The notes beneath the pieces are model-generated. The model had not been told where the DNA came from. It searched no databases and was given only the letters and a program-made list of their open reading frames with translations. Shown here piece by piece: positions 1 to 8,989 of a stretch of DNA of 64,000 nucleotides. The position numbers were made by a program, and so were the translations under genes. How positions within the stretch are numbered: position 1 is the first letter of the stretch; every line of letters starts with the position of its first letter. Source of the stretch: Chthonomonadaceae bacterium (GTDB taxonomy: Bacteria > Armatimonadota > Chthonomonadetes > Chthonomonadales > Chthonomonadaceae); the NCBI GenBank assembly GCA_027459665.1, contig DAIDHN010000008.1:1-64000 (forward strand), in the 5' to 3' direction.

Positions 1-30
1 GCAGAGGACGCAGAGGACGCAGAGGACGCA
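1..30. repeat. 9-bp tandem repeat at window edge
   Basis: The unit GCAGAGGAC occurs three times head to tail and a fourth copy starts and then diverges. The array runs off the left edge, so its full length and any host gene are unknown. The rest of positions 31-318 is AT-rich toward the right and shows no gene I can support. Confidence 0.7.
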
Positions 31-318
31 GGATGCGCGTCCCCGGACCTCCTGGCCCGGCCTGATTGTACAGGCTGATTACAGTGTAACACAGGTCGAG
101 TGCAATGTCAACAGTGCCAGAAAAAAATTAGCAGTAGCAAAAAACTTAACGTTTTCTTAATATAAAAATGATTTCAAAAGCATTTTTGTTTTGAACCAGA
201 GTGCTGGCCGACAGTTGAAAAGTGCCAAAACGGGGGCAGTCTGGGTCGCTGCACTGGCGCAGTCTGAGAGAAAAAGAGATAGCTGTGCAAGGTGAAGCAG
301 AATTTTTTTGCGTTTTAC

Positions 319-348
319 TTGTAAGGAATGCGTCTCATATGATACAAT
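319..348 (+). promoter_or_regulatory. Putative sigma-70 promoter of the tRNA-Ser gene
   Basis: TTGTAA at 319-324 and TACAAT at 343-348 are separated by 18 bp. A transcript would start near 355, just before the mature tRNA 5' end at 360. The assignment rests on consensus match and position. Confidence 0.5.
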
Positions 349-359
349 GATGCCCATGT

Positions 360-453
360 GGAGAGATGGCTGAGTGGTCGAAAGCGGCTGACTGCTAATC
401 AGTTGTAGTGTCCTCTAAAGACGCTACCGCGGGTTCGAATCCCGCTCTCTCCG
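360..453 (+). tRNA. tRNA-Ser (anticodon GCU)
   Basis: A class II tRNA of 94 nt. The acceptor arm GGAGAGA pairs with TCTCTCC at 446-452, followed by discriminator G453. The anticodon stem CTGA/TCAG encloses the loop CTGCTAA, giving anticodon GCU for AGC/AGU serine codons. A long variable arm follows, then a T-arm with GGGTTCGAATCCC. The 3' CCA is not encoded and must be added after transcription. Confidence 0.95.
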
Positions 454-502
454 CTGCTTTCATTGCACACCCGGCGCACTCGCGCTCTGGAGCAAGCTGA
501 CC

Positions 503-1567
503 ATGCGAACCAGCCTGAAATTACTGTGCGGTCTGTTTCTTTTGCCATCCCTGTCGGCACATGCCGACACCGCTGCCCGCTATCTGCATTTGCGTGCTGT
601 TCATCACTGCACCAGCCTCACTCTGGCACAGGTGTGCGCCAACCCCCAGGGGTACAACAGCAAGGTGCTGGAAATTACCGGTACAGTAACGGGCGAGGCC
701 GGGGGAGCATCCAGCCCAATGCTGGTGCTGAATCTGGATGCGGCCGAGGCAACCCCCCTGCTAAACAGCCTCACGCTGCAAAACATCACTCCCTCTCAAA
801 TGGCTGGTCTCAACCCCATCAACAACCCCCGTGTGCGCGTGCTGCTGCAGGCGGTGTACACTGCCGACAGCAATCTGCCCGACTGGAAAACGCTTTCTAT
901 TGCCCTTGATTCGCAGGTAACATCTCTGCAGCAGATAAGGGCGGCAAGAAGCCTGCAGCAAAACAGAGCCAGAGCGCTTCGGCAGGAGCGCGCCCGCCAA
1001 AGCGCCCGTGGCGGGTTTGTGCGCCCGCCCCTCAGCGGTGATGCAATGGCGCAGATGGCGTACTACAGCCAGTATCTTGACAGCAGACTGCAAACCATTT
1101 TCGCCCCGTACTACAGTTTTATCGCTCATGAAAACCCTAAGCTCAGCCCTGCACAGGCAGGCAAGATTACCTACTACCTGCTCTCGTTTTCAGAGCAGTA
1201 CCAGGTAGACCCCCGCCTGGTGGTTGCCATGATTATTGCCGAATCTGATTTTGACCCCAATTCAACTTCCAGCACCGGCGCGGCAGGGCTGGGGCAGCTG
1301 ATGCCCGATACCGGCAAGGAACTGGGGCTTTCCAACCCTTATTCCATAGAGCAAAACCTGCAGGGGTCTATCTACTACCTGCATACCCGCCTCAATATGT
1401 ACTCTTCGCCCGCCAACAACAGCACCTTTGAGCAGATCAGACTGGCAATGGCTGCCTACAATGCAGGAGCGGGAGCAGTGAAAAAATATGGCGGAGTGCC
1501 TCCTTTTCACGAAACCCGGGCATACGTGCGCAAGGTGATCAGCATATACAAAAAACTGCTGCAGTAA
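503..1567 (+). CDS. Exported lytic transglycosylase (SLT domain)
   Basis: A 354-residue exported murein hydrolase predicted to cleave the MurNAc-GlcNAc bond of peptidoglycan and form 1,6-anhydro ends. Residues 1-22 form a signal peptide ending at AHA-DT. The C-terminal ~140 residues are a Slt/MltE-like goose-lysozyme fold: the catalytic Glu is E247 in IIAESDFDP, followed by GAAGLGQLMP and AYNAGAGAV. The central ~180 residues match no family I recognise. A GGAG lies about 10 nt before the ATG. It sits alone between the tRNA gene and a convergent sugar nucleotidyltransferase. Confidence 0.9.
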   Translation: MRTSLKLLCGLFLLPSLSAHADTAARYLHLRAVHHCTSLTLAQVCANPQGYNSKVLEITGTVTGEAGGASSPMLVLNLDAAEATPLLNSLTLQNITPSQMAGLNPINNPRVRVLLQAVYTADSNLPDWKTLSIALDSQVTSLQQIRAARSLQQNRARALRQERARQSARGGFVRPPLSGDAMAQMAYYSQYLDSRLQTIFAPYYSFIAHENPKLSPAQAGKITYYLLSFSEQYQVDPRLVVAMIIAESDFDPNSTSSTGAAGLGQLMPDTGKELGLSNPYSIEQNLQGSIYYLHTRLNMYSSPANNSTFEQIRLAMAAYNAGAGAVKKYGGVPPFHETRAYVRKVISIYKKLLQ

Positions 1568-1576
1568 AGCAGCGCA

Positions 1577-2614
1577 CTAGCTGATGAGGCGGCTGCCCCT
1601 GCCAATCTGCGATCCGCTGGCCACCACAAGCGGCACGCTGCCGCGGCCCTCTATCAGCGTTTCATCCTCTATGCGCGTACCTTCATCTACAATCACATTG
1701 AGCAGGCGTACATGCTCGCCTACCACCACGTTGTCCATCAGAATGCAGTTTTCCAGGCGCGAACCGCTGCCAATGCGGCAGCATTTGCCTATTGCAGTCA
1801 TGCCGTTGATCCAGGCGTTGGGTGCAATGGCGGTTCCTGCCCCCACGGCAAGCCCCGGCGCTGCTGTATGCACCTGCCCGCCCAGAATAGCCTGTGTAGC
1901 GGCTAGCAGCTGTTCTGCCCGCCCTACATCCATCCAGAAACCGCCCGGCGCCAAACCGTATATGGGGGCCTTGCGCGCAAGCAGCGCCGGAAAGGTATCG
2001 CGCTCTACCGACTGGGGTACGCCGTGTGGAATGGCAGCAAGAAAATCGGGATGAAGCAGGTAGAACCCGGCGTTGATAAAGTCTCGCCCGCCCGGAGTCT
2101 GGTCGGGGTCGAGGGCAAGCGCCTTTTTCGTTTCCTCACTGGGTTCGAGCCACTCTTTTATTCTGCCTTCCTTGTCTTTCAAAAGAACTCCAAACGGGTG
2201 AGGGCTGGGAACTTCTGCCAGGGTAATGGTGGCAATTGCCTTGTGCGTATGGTGAAACTCTATCAGACTTGAGAGGTCGAAATCGGTGAGAACATCCCCG
2301 TTGAACACTGCTACCTCTTCACCGGGAAACATATCGGCGGCGTTGCGAATGGCGCCCCCGGTTCCAAGCGGGTGGTCTTCCAGGGCATAGCGCATGCGCA
2401 CGCCGAATGCGCTTCCATCGCCAAAATGGGCCACTATGAGATCGGCCATATAGTTGGTGGCAAACACAATGTCATCTATGCCGTACTGCTTCAAAAGCGC
2501 AACCTGATACTCAAGAAATGGCCTGTTGGCAACCGGAGTAAGCGGCTTGGGGCGCTGGTACGTGAGCGGACGGAGGCGTGTGCCCAGTCCGCCTGCAATA
2601 ATAATTCCTTTCAA
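1577..2614 (-). CDS. NDP-sugar pyrophosphorylase (nucleotidyltransferase + left-handed beta-helix)
   Basis: A 345-residue cytoplasmic enzyme predicted to join NTP and a sugar 1-phosphate to make an NDP-sugar. The N-terminus has the signature AGGLGTRLRPLT with RPKPLTPVANRP, and later FNGDVLTD carries the metal-binding Asp. The last ~100 residues show hexapeptide-like turns (AIAPNAWI, GSRLENCIL) of a left-handed beta-helix, as in GDP-mannose and similar pyrophosphorylases. The substrate cannot be fixed from sequence. The start is TTG, supported by GGGAGGAG about 9 nt upstream. It ends 9 bp from the convergent transglycosylase gene. Confidence 0.85.
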   Translation of the reverse strand: MKGIIIAGGLGTRLRPLTYQRPKPLTPVANRPFLEYQVALLKQYGIDDIVFATNYMADLIVAHFGDGSAFGVRMRYALEDHPLGTGGAIRNAADMFPGEEVAVFNGDVLTDFDLSSLIEFHHTHKAIATITLAEVPSPHPFGVLLKDKEGRIKEWLEPSEETKKALALDPDQTPGGRDFINAGFYLLHPDFLAAIPHGVPQSVERDTFPALLARKAPIYGLAPGGFWMDVGRAEQLLAATQAILGGQVHTAAPGLAVGAGTAIAPNAWINGMTAIGKCCRIGSGSRLENCILMDNVVVGEHVRLLNVIVDEGTRIEDETLIEGRGSVPLVVASGSQIGRGSRLIS

Positions 2615-2768
2615 AAACTGTCTCCTCCCTGATAGATAGTAAAATTGTACCCGCTCTGCAGGTTTCTATTCGGGTAGTTTGCTGCTGTCCTGCCCAAATA
2701 TGCAACAATAGCAAGGGTAATTTGAGTTTTGCCCATGATATTCCATTATTGGAAAGGAACCGATTGAA

Positions 2769-3821
2769 TTGAGCGCTATTTTGCAGGAGCCGGAGCCGAA
2801 GACCCTGCCCCGGGAAAACGGGAGCATTACGGATGTAACCATTATCGGCGGCGGCCCGGTGGGACTTTTCGGCGCGTTTTATGCCGGATTGAGAAAAATG
2901 TCGGTGAAGATTATAGACAGCCTGCCCGAACTGGGCGGCCAGCTGAGTACGCTGTATCCAGAAAAATATGTGTATGACATGCCCGGCTTTCCGCAGGTGC
3001 TGGCTGGCGCGCTGGCCAGGGAAATGACAGAGCAGGCTTTGCGTTTTGAGCCGCAGGTTTGCCTGGGAGAGATGGTGCTGAAGTTTGAGCGCGACCCGGA
3101 AGGCATCATCACCCTGCACACCCAGCGGGCGCAGCACCGCACCCGCACGCTGATCATTGCCACCGGGGCCGGGGCATTCAGCCCAAAACGCCTCAACGCA
3201 ACCGGGGTGGAGCAGTTTGAGGGCAAAGGGGTGTATTATTTTGTGCGCAGCAAGGCGCAGTTTGAGGGCAAGCGGCTGTTGATTGTGGGAGGCGGAGACT
3301 CGGCGGTAGACTGGGCGATGAACCTGGCGGATTCGGCAAAAAGCATTACCCTGATTCACCGCCGCGACAAATTCAGATGCCACGAAGAAAGCCTGGACTG
3401 GCTGATGAACCGTTCACAGGTAGAAACCATTCTCTGGCATGAGCTTGCCGGCGTGATGGGCGGAGAACAGGTAGAATGCGCCGAGATTTTTGACAACCGC
3501 ACCCAGGAAAAGAAAACGCTTCCGGTAGATGCCGTGCTGCTCAACATTGGCTTTTCGGCAGACCTCGGCCCTGTGAAACAGTGGGGGGTTAGGCTGGAAG
3601 GGCAAACCATTCCGGTAAACCAGTACATGCAGGTGAGCGATACCGAAGGGCAGCTTATTCCCGGCGTGTATTGTGCGGGCGATGTGGCTGCCTTTCCCGG
3701 CAAGCTCAAGCTGATTGCCACCGGCTGCGGTGAAATAGCTACGGCCGTGTATCATGCAAAAACTGTGGTAGACCCTTCTGTGCGCTTTACCCAGGTGCAC
3801 AGCAGCAATATGGAGTTGTAG
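2769..3821 (+). CDS. Ferredoxin/flavodoxin-NADP+ reductase, thioredoxin-reductase-like type
   Basis: A 350-residue flavoprotein. FAD binds at TIIGGGPVGLFGAFYAG near the N-terminus, NADPH at LLIVGGGDSAVDWA mid-protein, and the C-terminal FAD contact is GVYCAGDVA. The redox-active CxxC of true thioredoxin reductases is absent, which points to the YumC-type ferredoxin reductase family that feeds or draws electrons from ferredoxin. The start is TTG, with GGAAAGGAAC upstream; the next in-frame ATG would remove the FAD motif. It is followed closely by the deacetylase gene on the same strand. Confidence 0.85.
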   Translation: MSAILQEPEPKTLPRENGSITDVTIIGGGPVGLFGAFYAGLRKMSVKIIDSLPELGGQLSTLYPEKYVYDMPGFPQVLAGALAREMTEQALRFEPQVCLGEMVLKFERDPEGIITLHTQRAQHRTRTLIIATGAGAFSPKRLNATGVEQFEGKGVYYFVRSKAQFEGKRLLIVGGGDSAVDWAMNLADSAKSITLIHRRDKFRCHEESLDWLMNRSQVETILWHELAGVMGGEQVECAEIFDNRTQEKKTLPVDAVLLNIGFSADLGPVKQWGVRLEGQTIPVNQYMQVSDTEGQLIPGVYCAGDVAAFPGKLKLIATGCGEIATAVYHAKTVVDPSVRFTQVHSSNMEL

Positions 3822-3897
3822 GCAGCAGAGGGAGACAATCGTCATCCCTCTGCATTCCCCTGAAGTGCGCGCCCTGCTGCCCGCTGCAGAATACACT

Positions 3898-5016
3898 ATG
3901 AGCAAAGCGCCATTCTTTTTTTCTGAAAAAATGCTGGGCTACAACATGGGGCCAAGCCATCCGCTGAAACCGCGTCGTCTGGAGATGACGCGAGAGCTTT
4001 TGAACAGCTATGGCCTGATGAATACCGTGCTGGAACCGCTGGAACCGCCAGACATGAAGCAGGAGGAGCTGCTGCTTACCCATTCGCCTGCCTATTTGCA
4101 GGCCCTGCAGCAGCTGGAGACCGGGCAGGGCATTGCTCATCCGCTGAAGTTTGGCCTGGGCACGAGCGACAACCCGCTGTTTGAAGGAATTTACTCTACT
4201 TCCCATGCATATGCATCCGGTTCGGCAGCGGCAGCACAGTGCCTGCTGGAGGGCGCTCAGCTTGCTTTCAATATTGCAGGCGGCCTGCACCACGCACACT
4301 ACGGCAGGGCAGCAGGGTTTTGCATACTCAACGACTGTGCGGTGGCCATAAGAAGACTGCGCAGACGCTTTGAAAAGGTTGCGTACATAGATATTGATGT
4401 GCATCACGGAGACGGCGTGCAGGAGCTTTTCTACAACGACCCGCACGTGTTCACCCTCTCGCTGCATGAAAGCGGCAAAACCCTTTTCCCAGGCACTGGC
4501 TTCCCGCAGGAAACAGGCGAAGGCGCCGGCATGTTTTGCAGCGCCAATCTCTGTTTTGCGCCCAGTACAACCGACCGCATCTGGCTGAACGCCTGGCGCG
4601 AGGCAGCGCTGCCTCTGGTTGCTGCCTTTGAACCCGATGCCATTGTGCTGCAAATGGGAACCGATACGCATGCGCTTGACCCGCTTGGGCACCTGATGCT
4701 TAGCACGCGCCCATGGCTGCAGGCAATAGCAGATGTGCAGCAGCTGGGAAAGCCGCTGGTGGCGATAGGCGGCGGCGGGTACAACCTGTGTACGGTGACA
4801 CGCATGTGGACGCTGGCGGTAGCACAGCTGACAGGGGTGGAACTGCCCAATGATGTACCTGTGCAGTGCAGCATAAGCAGTGAAACGCCCCGCTTGCGCG
4901 ATGCTGCCTCGTTTACGGTAGAAACTGCGCGGGAAGAAAGCGCCGAACGTTTTGCACAAGATTGTGTAAAAACTCTGAAAGAACGGTTGTTTCCACATTA
5001 CGGGCTGGCGCTGTAG
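3898..5016 (+). CDS. Histone deacetylase family protein (AcuC-like)
   Basis: A 372-residue zinc-dependent amidohydrolase of the HDAC/AcuC/AphA superfamily, predicted to remove acetyl groups from protein lysines or polyamines. It shows GPSHPLKPRRLE at the N-terminus, LHHAHYGRAAGF (tandem catalytic His), DIDVHHGDGVQELF (zinc ligands Asp and His), GTDTHALDPLGH (second zinc Asp region) and GGGGYN. I chose the ATG at 3898 because family members begin about this far before the GP.HPL motif. A GTG 33 bp upstream is possible. In some bacteria AcuC acts on acetyl-CoA synthetase; no such gene is nearby. Confidence 0.88.
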   Translation: MSKAPFFFSEKMLGYNMGPSHPLKPRRLEMTRELLNSYGLMNTVLEPLEPPDMKQEELLLTHSPAYLQALQQLETGQGIAHPLKFGLGTSDNPLFEGIYSTSHAYASGSAAAAQCLLEGAQLAFNIAGGLHHAHYGRAAGFCILNDCAVAIRRLRRRFEKVAYIDIDVHHGDGVQELFYNDPHVFTLSLHESGKTLFPGTGFPQETGEGAGMFCSANLCFAPSTTDRIWLNAWREAALPLVAAFEPDAIVLQMGTDTHALDPLGHLMLSTRPWLQAIADVQQLGKPLVAIGGGGYNLCTVTRMWTLAVAQLTGVELPNDVPVQCSISSETPRLRDAASFTVETAREESAERFAQDCVKTLKERLFPHYGLAL

Positions 5017-5037
5017 GGGCTGTGTATGGCGCGGCAG

Positions 5038-6189
5038 TCATTCCTCCGCGCTGGCGACTACAAGCACATCGATTTCCCTTACCTGAGCCAGCAGTCTGTT
5101 TACTACTGAGCCATACAGTAATTCATGCCATCTACCACGGCGTGAATGGCCAATTAAAATACTGGTTGCCTGATGGTCAATTGCGTAGTTTGCCAGTACA
5201 TCAGCAACTTGCTTTCCCTGCAGCTTTTCCACGCGCATGTTCAGCCTTTGTGCCAGCGCAAGTGCCTCATCCAGAATCTTCTGCTGCCCAGCAGTTACAT
5301 GTTCGTTTTGCACGTACACGGCTACTATGTCGGCCTGCAGTCGGCGTGCAATGCGCCAGCCGCGGCGCAGCAGAACCTGTGAAGGCATTCCGGGAGATAT
5401 ACAGACCATCACGCGTTCCTGCACACGCCAGGGGGCGGGAGCATCCTGTTCCTGACGGTAGTTTTGCACAGTCAGGTCTACTTCCGAAGCCACTTCCCTC
5501 AGGGCAATCTCGCGCAGCGCCGAAAGATTGACTTCGGTAAAAAAATTGGAGAGAGCCTGAGGCACTTTTTCCAGAGGGTACACGTCTCCCCGCTCCAGGC
5601 GGTGTATCAGGGCGCGGGGAGTAATGTCTATGTTCACAATCTCATCCGCTTCCGCCAATACCCAGTCTGGTACTGTTTCACGCACCTTTACCCCAGTAAT
5701 CTGGCAGATTGTGTTGTTCAGGCTTTCCAAATGCTGCACATTGAGTGTGGAAAGCACATTGATGCCGCTCTCCAGCAGCAGCATAACATCTTCGTAGCGG
5801 TGTTTGAAGCGGCTGCCGGGCACATTGGTGTGTGCCAGCTCGTCTACAGCCACCCACTGCGGCTGGCGTACCAGTATTGCATCGATATCCATTTCTTCAA
5901 ACACAGTGCCGCGGTAGGCCATTTGTTTGCGCGGCACGATTTCCAGGCTGCCAATTTGTGCCGCAGTATCCGGGCGGCCATGGGTTTCTACGTAACCAAT
6001 TACAATGTCCTGGTTCCGTTCTATTTTTCTGCGGTTGGCTTCCTGCAGCATTTCAAATGTTTTGCCTACACCGGCGGCAAAGCCCAGAAAAAGCTTTAGG
6101 CGCCCCCGTCCCGCCCTCAGTTCTTCGCGCTGAAGGCGGGCAAGAAGCTCTTCCGGATCAGGACGCCGCGCAGAATCTCCTGCCTGCAT
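5038..6189 (-). CDS. kdpD: KdpD N-terminal half (KdpD + universal stress domains), separate protein
   Basis: A 383-residue cytoplasmic protein equal to the input half of the K+ sensor KdpD and lacking the membrane and kinase parts. The KdpD domain (about 1-240) has a Walker A, AAGVGKTFEML, and AVDELAHTNVPG. Residues about 250-383 form a universal-stress-protein domain ending in GHSRRGRWHELLYGSV. The gene ends at a normal stop after the Usp fold, so it looks like a designed split rather than a truncation. It is last in the kdp operon, 23 bp after kdpC, with AGGAAAC before its ATG. The kinase half is encoded at 11823-13451. Stand-alone KdpD N-terminal proteins are known, for example in cyanobacteria. 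Confidence 0.9.
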   Translation of the reverse strand: MQAGDSARRPDPEELLARLQREELRAGRGRLKLFLGFAAGVGKTFEMLQEANRRKIERNQDIVIGYVETHGRPDTAAQIGSLEIVPRKQMAYRGTVFEEMDIDAILVRQPQWVAVDELAHTNVPGSRFKHRYEDVMLLLESGINVLSTLNVQHLESLNNTICQITGVKVRETVPDWVLAEADEIVNIDITPRALIHRLERGDVYPLEKVPQALSNFFTEVNLSALREIALREVASEVDLTVQNYRQEQDAPAPWRVQERVMVCISPGMPSQVLLRRGWRIARRLQADIVAVYVQNEHVTAGQQKILDEALALAQRLNMRVEKLQGKQVADVLANYAIDHQATSILIGHSRRGRWHELLYGSVVNRLLAQVREIDVLVVASAEE

Positions 6190-6212
6190 AGAGTTTCCTG
6201 TTTCTTTCTGTA

Positions 6213-6818
6213 TCAGGGATGCAAAGGGTACTGTTTGTCAAGCACCAGATTGAGGCGCAGCACATTGACATAAGGAGCATTGAGAAACCCCAGTGAAGGG
6301 CTGTGGGTGTACTGCCTTATCAGCCGACTGACCTGGGCAAGGGGGATGTGCCGTGCCTGCGCTACCCTGACTGCCTGCAGAAGGCAGTTTGCGAGGCTGA
6401 TGTCGGGGTCGAGACCGGAGGCAGAACGTGTCACGGCATCAACGGGCACCTTTATCCCCGGCGCCAGATTGTTTTCCCGGCGGTAGTCTGCGGCCAGCTG
6501 GCCTGCACCCTCAAATCCTGCAGCGCCATAGATGAGCTTGCGGCTGGCAGGGCCAAGATTTGTGCCGCCGCTCTGGGTGGGGTCATATCCGCTGCCTGCC
6601 GCAGATGGGCGTGGATGAAAGTACCAGGGGCTGGTGAAACCCTGTGCCAGCAGACTGGAGCCGACTATTTTGCCGGCGGCATCTTTTACCAGGCTTCCAT
6701 TTGCCTGGCGAGGGAAGAAAGCCTGTGCCGCCGCCCACACAACCAGCGGGTAAACCACACAGGTAATTACCAGCAGCACCAGCATAATGCGCAGGGAAAT
6801 GAGCAATTGTTTTTTCAT
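6213..6818 (-). CDS. kdpC: K+-transporting ATPase subunit C (KdpC)
   Basis: A 201-residue single-span subunit of the KdpFABC pump, thought to stabilise nucleotide binding by KdpB. One N-terminal transmembrane helix (about 6-31) precedes a periplasmic domain with the family blocks GFTSPWYFHPRPSA, YDPTQSGGTNLGPAS and SGLDPDIS. I chose the ATG at 6818 because AAGGAG lies just before it; a longer form would overlap the end of kdpB. The gap to kdpB is 10 bp. Confidence 0.95.
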   Translation of the reverse strand: MKKQLLISLRIMLVLLVITCVVYPLVVWAAAQAFFPRQANGSLVKDAAGKIVGSSLLAQGFTSPWYFHPRPSAAGSGYDPTQSGGTNLGPASRKLIYGAAGFEGAGQLAADYRRENNLAPGIKVPVDAVTRSASGLDPDISLANCLLQAVRVAQARHIPLAQVSRLIRQYTHSPSLGFLNAPYVNVLRLNLVLDKQYPLHP

Positions 6819-6828
6819 TTTGTTCTCC

Positions 6829-8976
6829 TTAATGTGCCGGTGCAAGGTGCATTAGAACCAGCAGCCAGTCTATGGCCCAAATGCAGGGAAACGGCATTAA
6901 AAGGCCGCCTGCTCCCCATATGGCAAGGTTGCGCTGCAGTATTTTGGAGGCGCTTTGAGGGCGGTAAGGCACACCGCGAAGCGCTACCGGAATGAGCGCG
7001 ATGATGATGAGCGCATTGAAGATTACCGCTGCCAGTACGGCAGAGTAGGGAGAATGCAGGTGCATCAGGTTGAGGCCCCAGAGCGGCCCATGCTTCTGCC
7101 CTTTCAAAACATAGAGGGTTGAGAACATTGCCGGGATGATGGCAAAGTATTTCGAAACGTCGTTTGCAATGGAGAATGTGGTGAGCGCGCCGCGGGTGAT
7201 GAGCAGCTGTTTGCCAATTTCCACAATTTCTATGAGCTTGGTTGGGTTGCTGTCGAGGTCTACCATGTTTCCGGCTTCTTTGGCTGCCTGAGTGCCGGTG
7301 TTCATTGCAACCCCTACATCCGCCTGCGCCAGAGCGGGAGCATCGTTTGTGCCGTCTCCGGTCATGGCAACCAGCCTGCCTTCAGCCTGTTCTTTCTTGA
7401 TCAGGGCCATTTTGTCTTCCGGCTTTGCCTGTGCCAGAAAATCGTCTACCCCGGCTTCCTGCGCAATGGCCGCTGCGGTGAGAGGGTTGTCGCCTGTGAT
7501 CATTACGGTTTTGATTCCCATGGCTCTCAGATGATCGAAGCGTTCTTTCATGCCGCCTTTTACCACATCCTTGAGGTAGATGATTCCCAGCGGGGCGTGG
7601 TTCACCGCTACCGCCAGCGGGGTTCCTCCCTTGCGCGAAATGTCATCTGCGATTTCTGCCAGCGCCCGCGGCACGCTGCCTCCGTTTTGCTTCACGTCGT
7701 CTATTACGGCCTGCACCGCACCCTTGCGTATGGTCATTCCCGGCATATCTACGCCCGACATGCGGGTTTGGGCTGTGAAAGGCACAAACTCTGTGGTTTT
7801 CTCATCAAGGCTTCTGCCCCGTATGCCGTACTGCTCTTTTGCAAGCACAACAATGGAACGGCCTTCGGGCGTTTCATCTGCCAGGCTGGAAAGCTGTGCT
7901 GCATCTGCCAGTTCCATCACATCGGTGCCTGGGAGCGGAATGAACTCTGCCGCCTGTCTGTTTCCCAGCGTTATGGTGCCGGTTTTGTCCAGCAGCAGTA
8001 CATCTACATCTCCTGCGGCTTCCACTGCCTTGCCCGACATGGCCAGCACATTGTATTGCATTACCCGGTCCATGCCGGCTATGCCGATAGCCGAGAGCAG
8101 GCCGCCAATGGTGGTGGGAATGAGGCAGACCAGCAGTGCAGTAAGTACCACAATGCCGGGCGCCTGCCCTCCGCCGGCCTGGTTCACTGCGTACACCCCA
8201 AACGGCATGAGTGTGACAGTAGCGAACAGAAATACCAGCGTGAGGCCGGCAATAAGAATGTTGAGAGCGATTTCGTTGGGCGTTTTCTGTCGTGCCGCAC
8301 CCTCTACCAGCCCTATCATTCTGTCTATGAATGTTTCACCAGGGTTTGCAGTGATTTCTACCACAATGCGGTCTGAAATAACCTTTGTCCCGCCGGTCAC
8401 GGCTGAGCGGTCGCCTCCCGCTTCTCTGATCACAGGGGCAGATTCGCCTGTGATTGCGCTTTCATCTACGCTGGCTATCCCCTCTGTTACCGTGCCGTCG
8501 CTGGGAATGATGTCGCCTGTCTCGCACACGACCACATCTCCCTTGCGCAGCAGCGATGCCGCAATATCTTCCAGCCCGTTTTTTGTTTTGCGGCGCGCCA
8601 TGGTGGTGGTGCGTGTTTTTCGCAGTTCATCCGCCTGCGCCTTGCCGCGCCCTTCGGCAATGGCTTCGGCAAAGTTTGCAAACAGAACGGTGAACCATAA
8701 CCACAGGGCTATCTGGCCAGAGAACGGAGTGATCCAGCCTTTTGTTGCTTCCAGCAGGTTTTGCAAAAAGGCCAGCGTGGTAACCAGGCTTCCTGTCCAC
8801 ACCACAAACATAACCGGGTTGCGCGCCTGCACGGCCGGGTTCATTTTGATAAAGGCATCGCGCAGTGCGCGTTTTACAATGGGCGGGTCTAGCAGAGGGC
8901 GCGCCTTTCTGGGGCCGTTCTGCCTGTTTTTCGTTTCCGGCGCAGTGTGAAGCGGTGAGTTTTGTTGTGCAATCAT
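6829..8976 (-). CDS. kdpB: K+-transporting ATPase subunit B (KdpB), P-type ATPase
   Basis: A 715-residue catalytic subunit of the high-affinity K+ pump in the inner membrane. The phosphorylated Asp is D330 in [10 protein letters not shown]. The actuator loop carries TGES, the nucleotide domain follows, and the hinge is [18 protein letters not shown]. The N-terminal ~25 residues are Pro/Lys/Arg-rich. The start ATG follows AGGAGG by 9 nt. It sits between kdpA (13 bp gap) and kdpC (10 bp gap). The length is close to that of family members. Confidence 0.97.
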   Translation of the reverse strand: MIAQQNSPLHTAPETKNRQNGPRKARPLLDPPIVKRALRDAFIKMNPAVQARNPVMFVVWTGSLVTTLAFLQNLLEATKGWITPFSGQIALWLWFTVLFANFAEAIAEGRGKAQADELRKTRTTTMARRKTKNGLEDIAASLLRKGDVVVCETGDIIPSDGTVTEGIASVDESAITGESAPVIREAGGDRSAVTGGTKVISDRIVVEITANPGETFIDRMIGLVEGAARQKTPNEIALNILIAGLTLVFLFATVTLMPFGVYAVNQAGGGQAPGIVVLTALLVCLIPTTIGGLLSAIGIAGMDRVMQYNVLAMSGKAVEAAGDVDVLLLDKTGTITLGNRQAAEFIPLPGTDVMELADAAQLSSLADETPEGRSIVVLAKEQYGIRGRSLDEKTTEFVPFTAQTRMSGVDMPGMTIRKGAVQAVIDDVKQNGGSVPRALAEIADDISRKGGTPLAVAVNHAPLGIIYLKDVVKGGMKERFDHLRAMGIKTVMITGDNPLTAAAIAQEAGVDDFLAQAKPEDKMALIKKEQAEGRLVAMTGDGTNDAPALAQADVGVAMNTGTQAAKEAGNMVDLDSNPTKLIEIVEIGKQLLITRGALTTFSIANDVSKYFAIIPAMFSTLYVLKGQKHGPLWGLNLMHLHSPYSAVLAAVIFNALIIIALIPVALRGVPYRPQSASKILQRNLAIWGAGGLLMPFPCIWAIDWLLVLMHLAPAH

Positions 8977-8989
8977 GATGCAATTCCTC

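Noticed and set aside
157-357. Short minus-strand frame upstream of the tRNA gene
   Set aside because: It covers the tRNA promoter, has no ribosome-binding site and no family signal.
3787-4998. 403-codon minus-strand frame opposite the HDAC-like gene
   Set aside because: It is antisense to a clear enzyme and shows no recognisable motif; composition explains its length.
7580-8950. Long plus-strand reading frame of 456 codons opposite kdpB
   Set aside because: The minus strand carries an intact KdpB with all P-type ATPase motifs; the opposite frame is Ser/Pro-rich antisense with no domain or ribosome-binding site.
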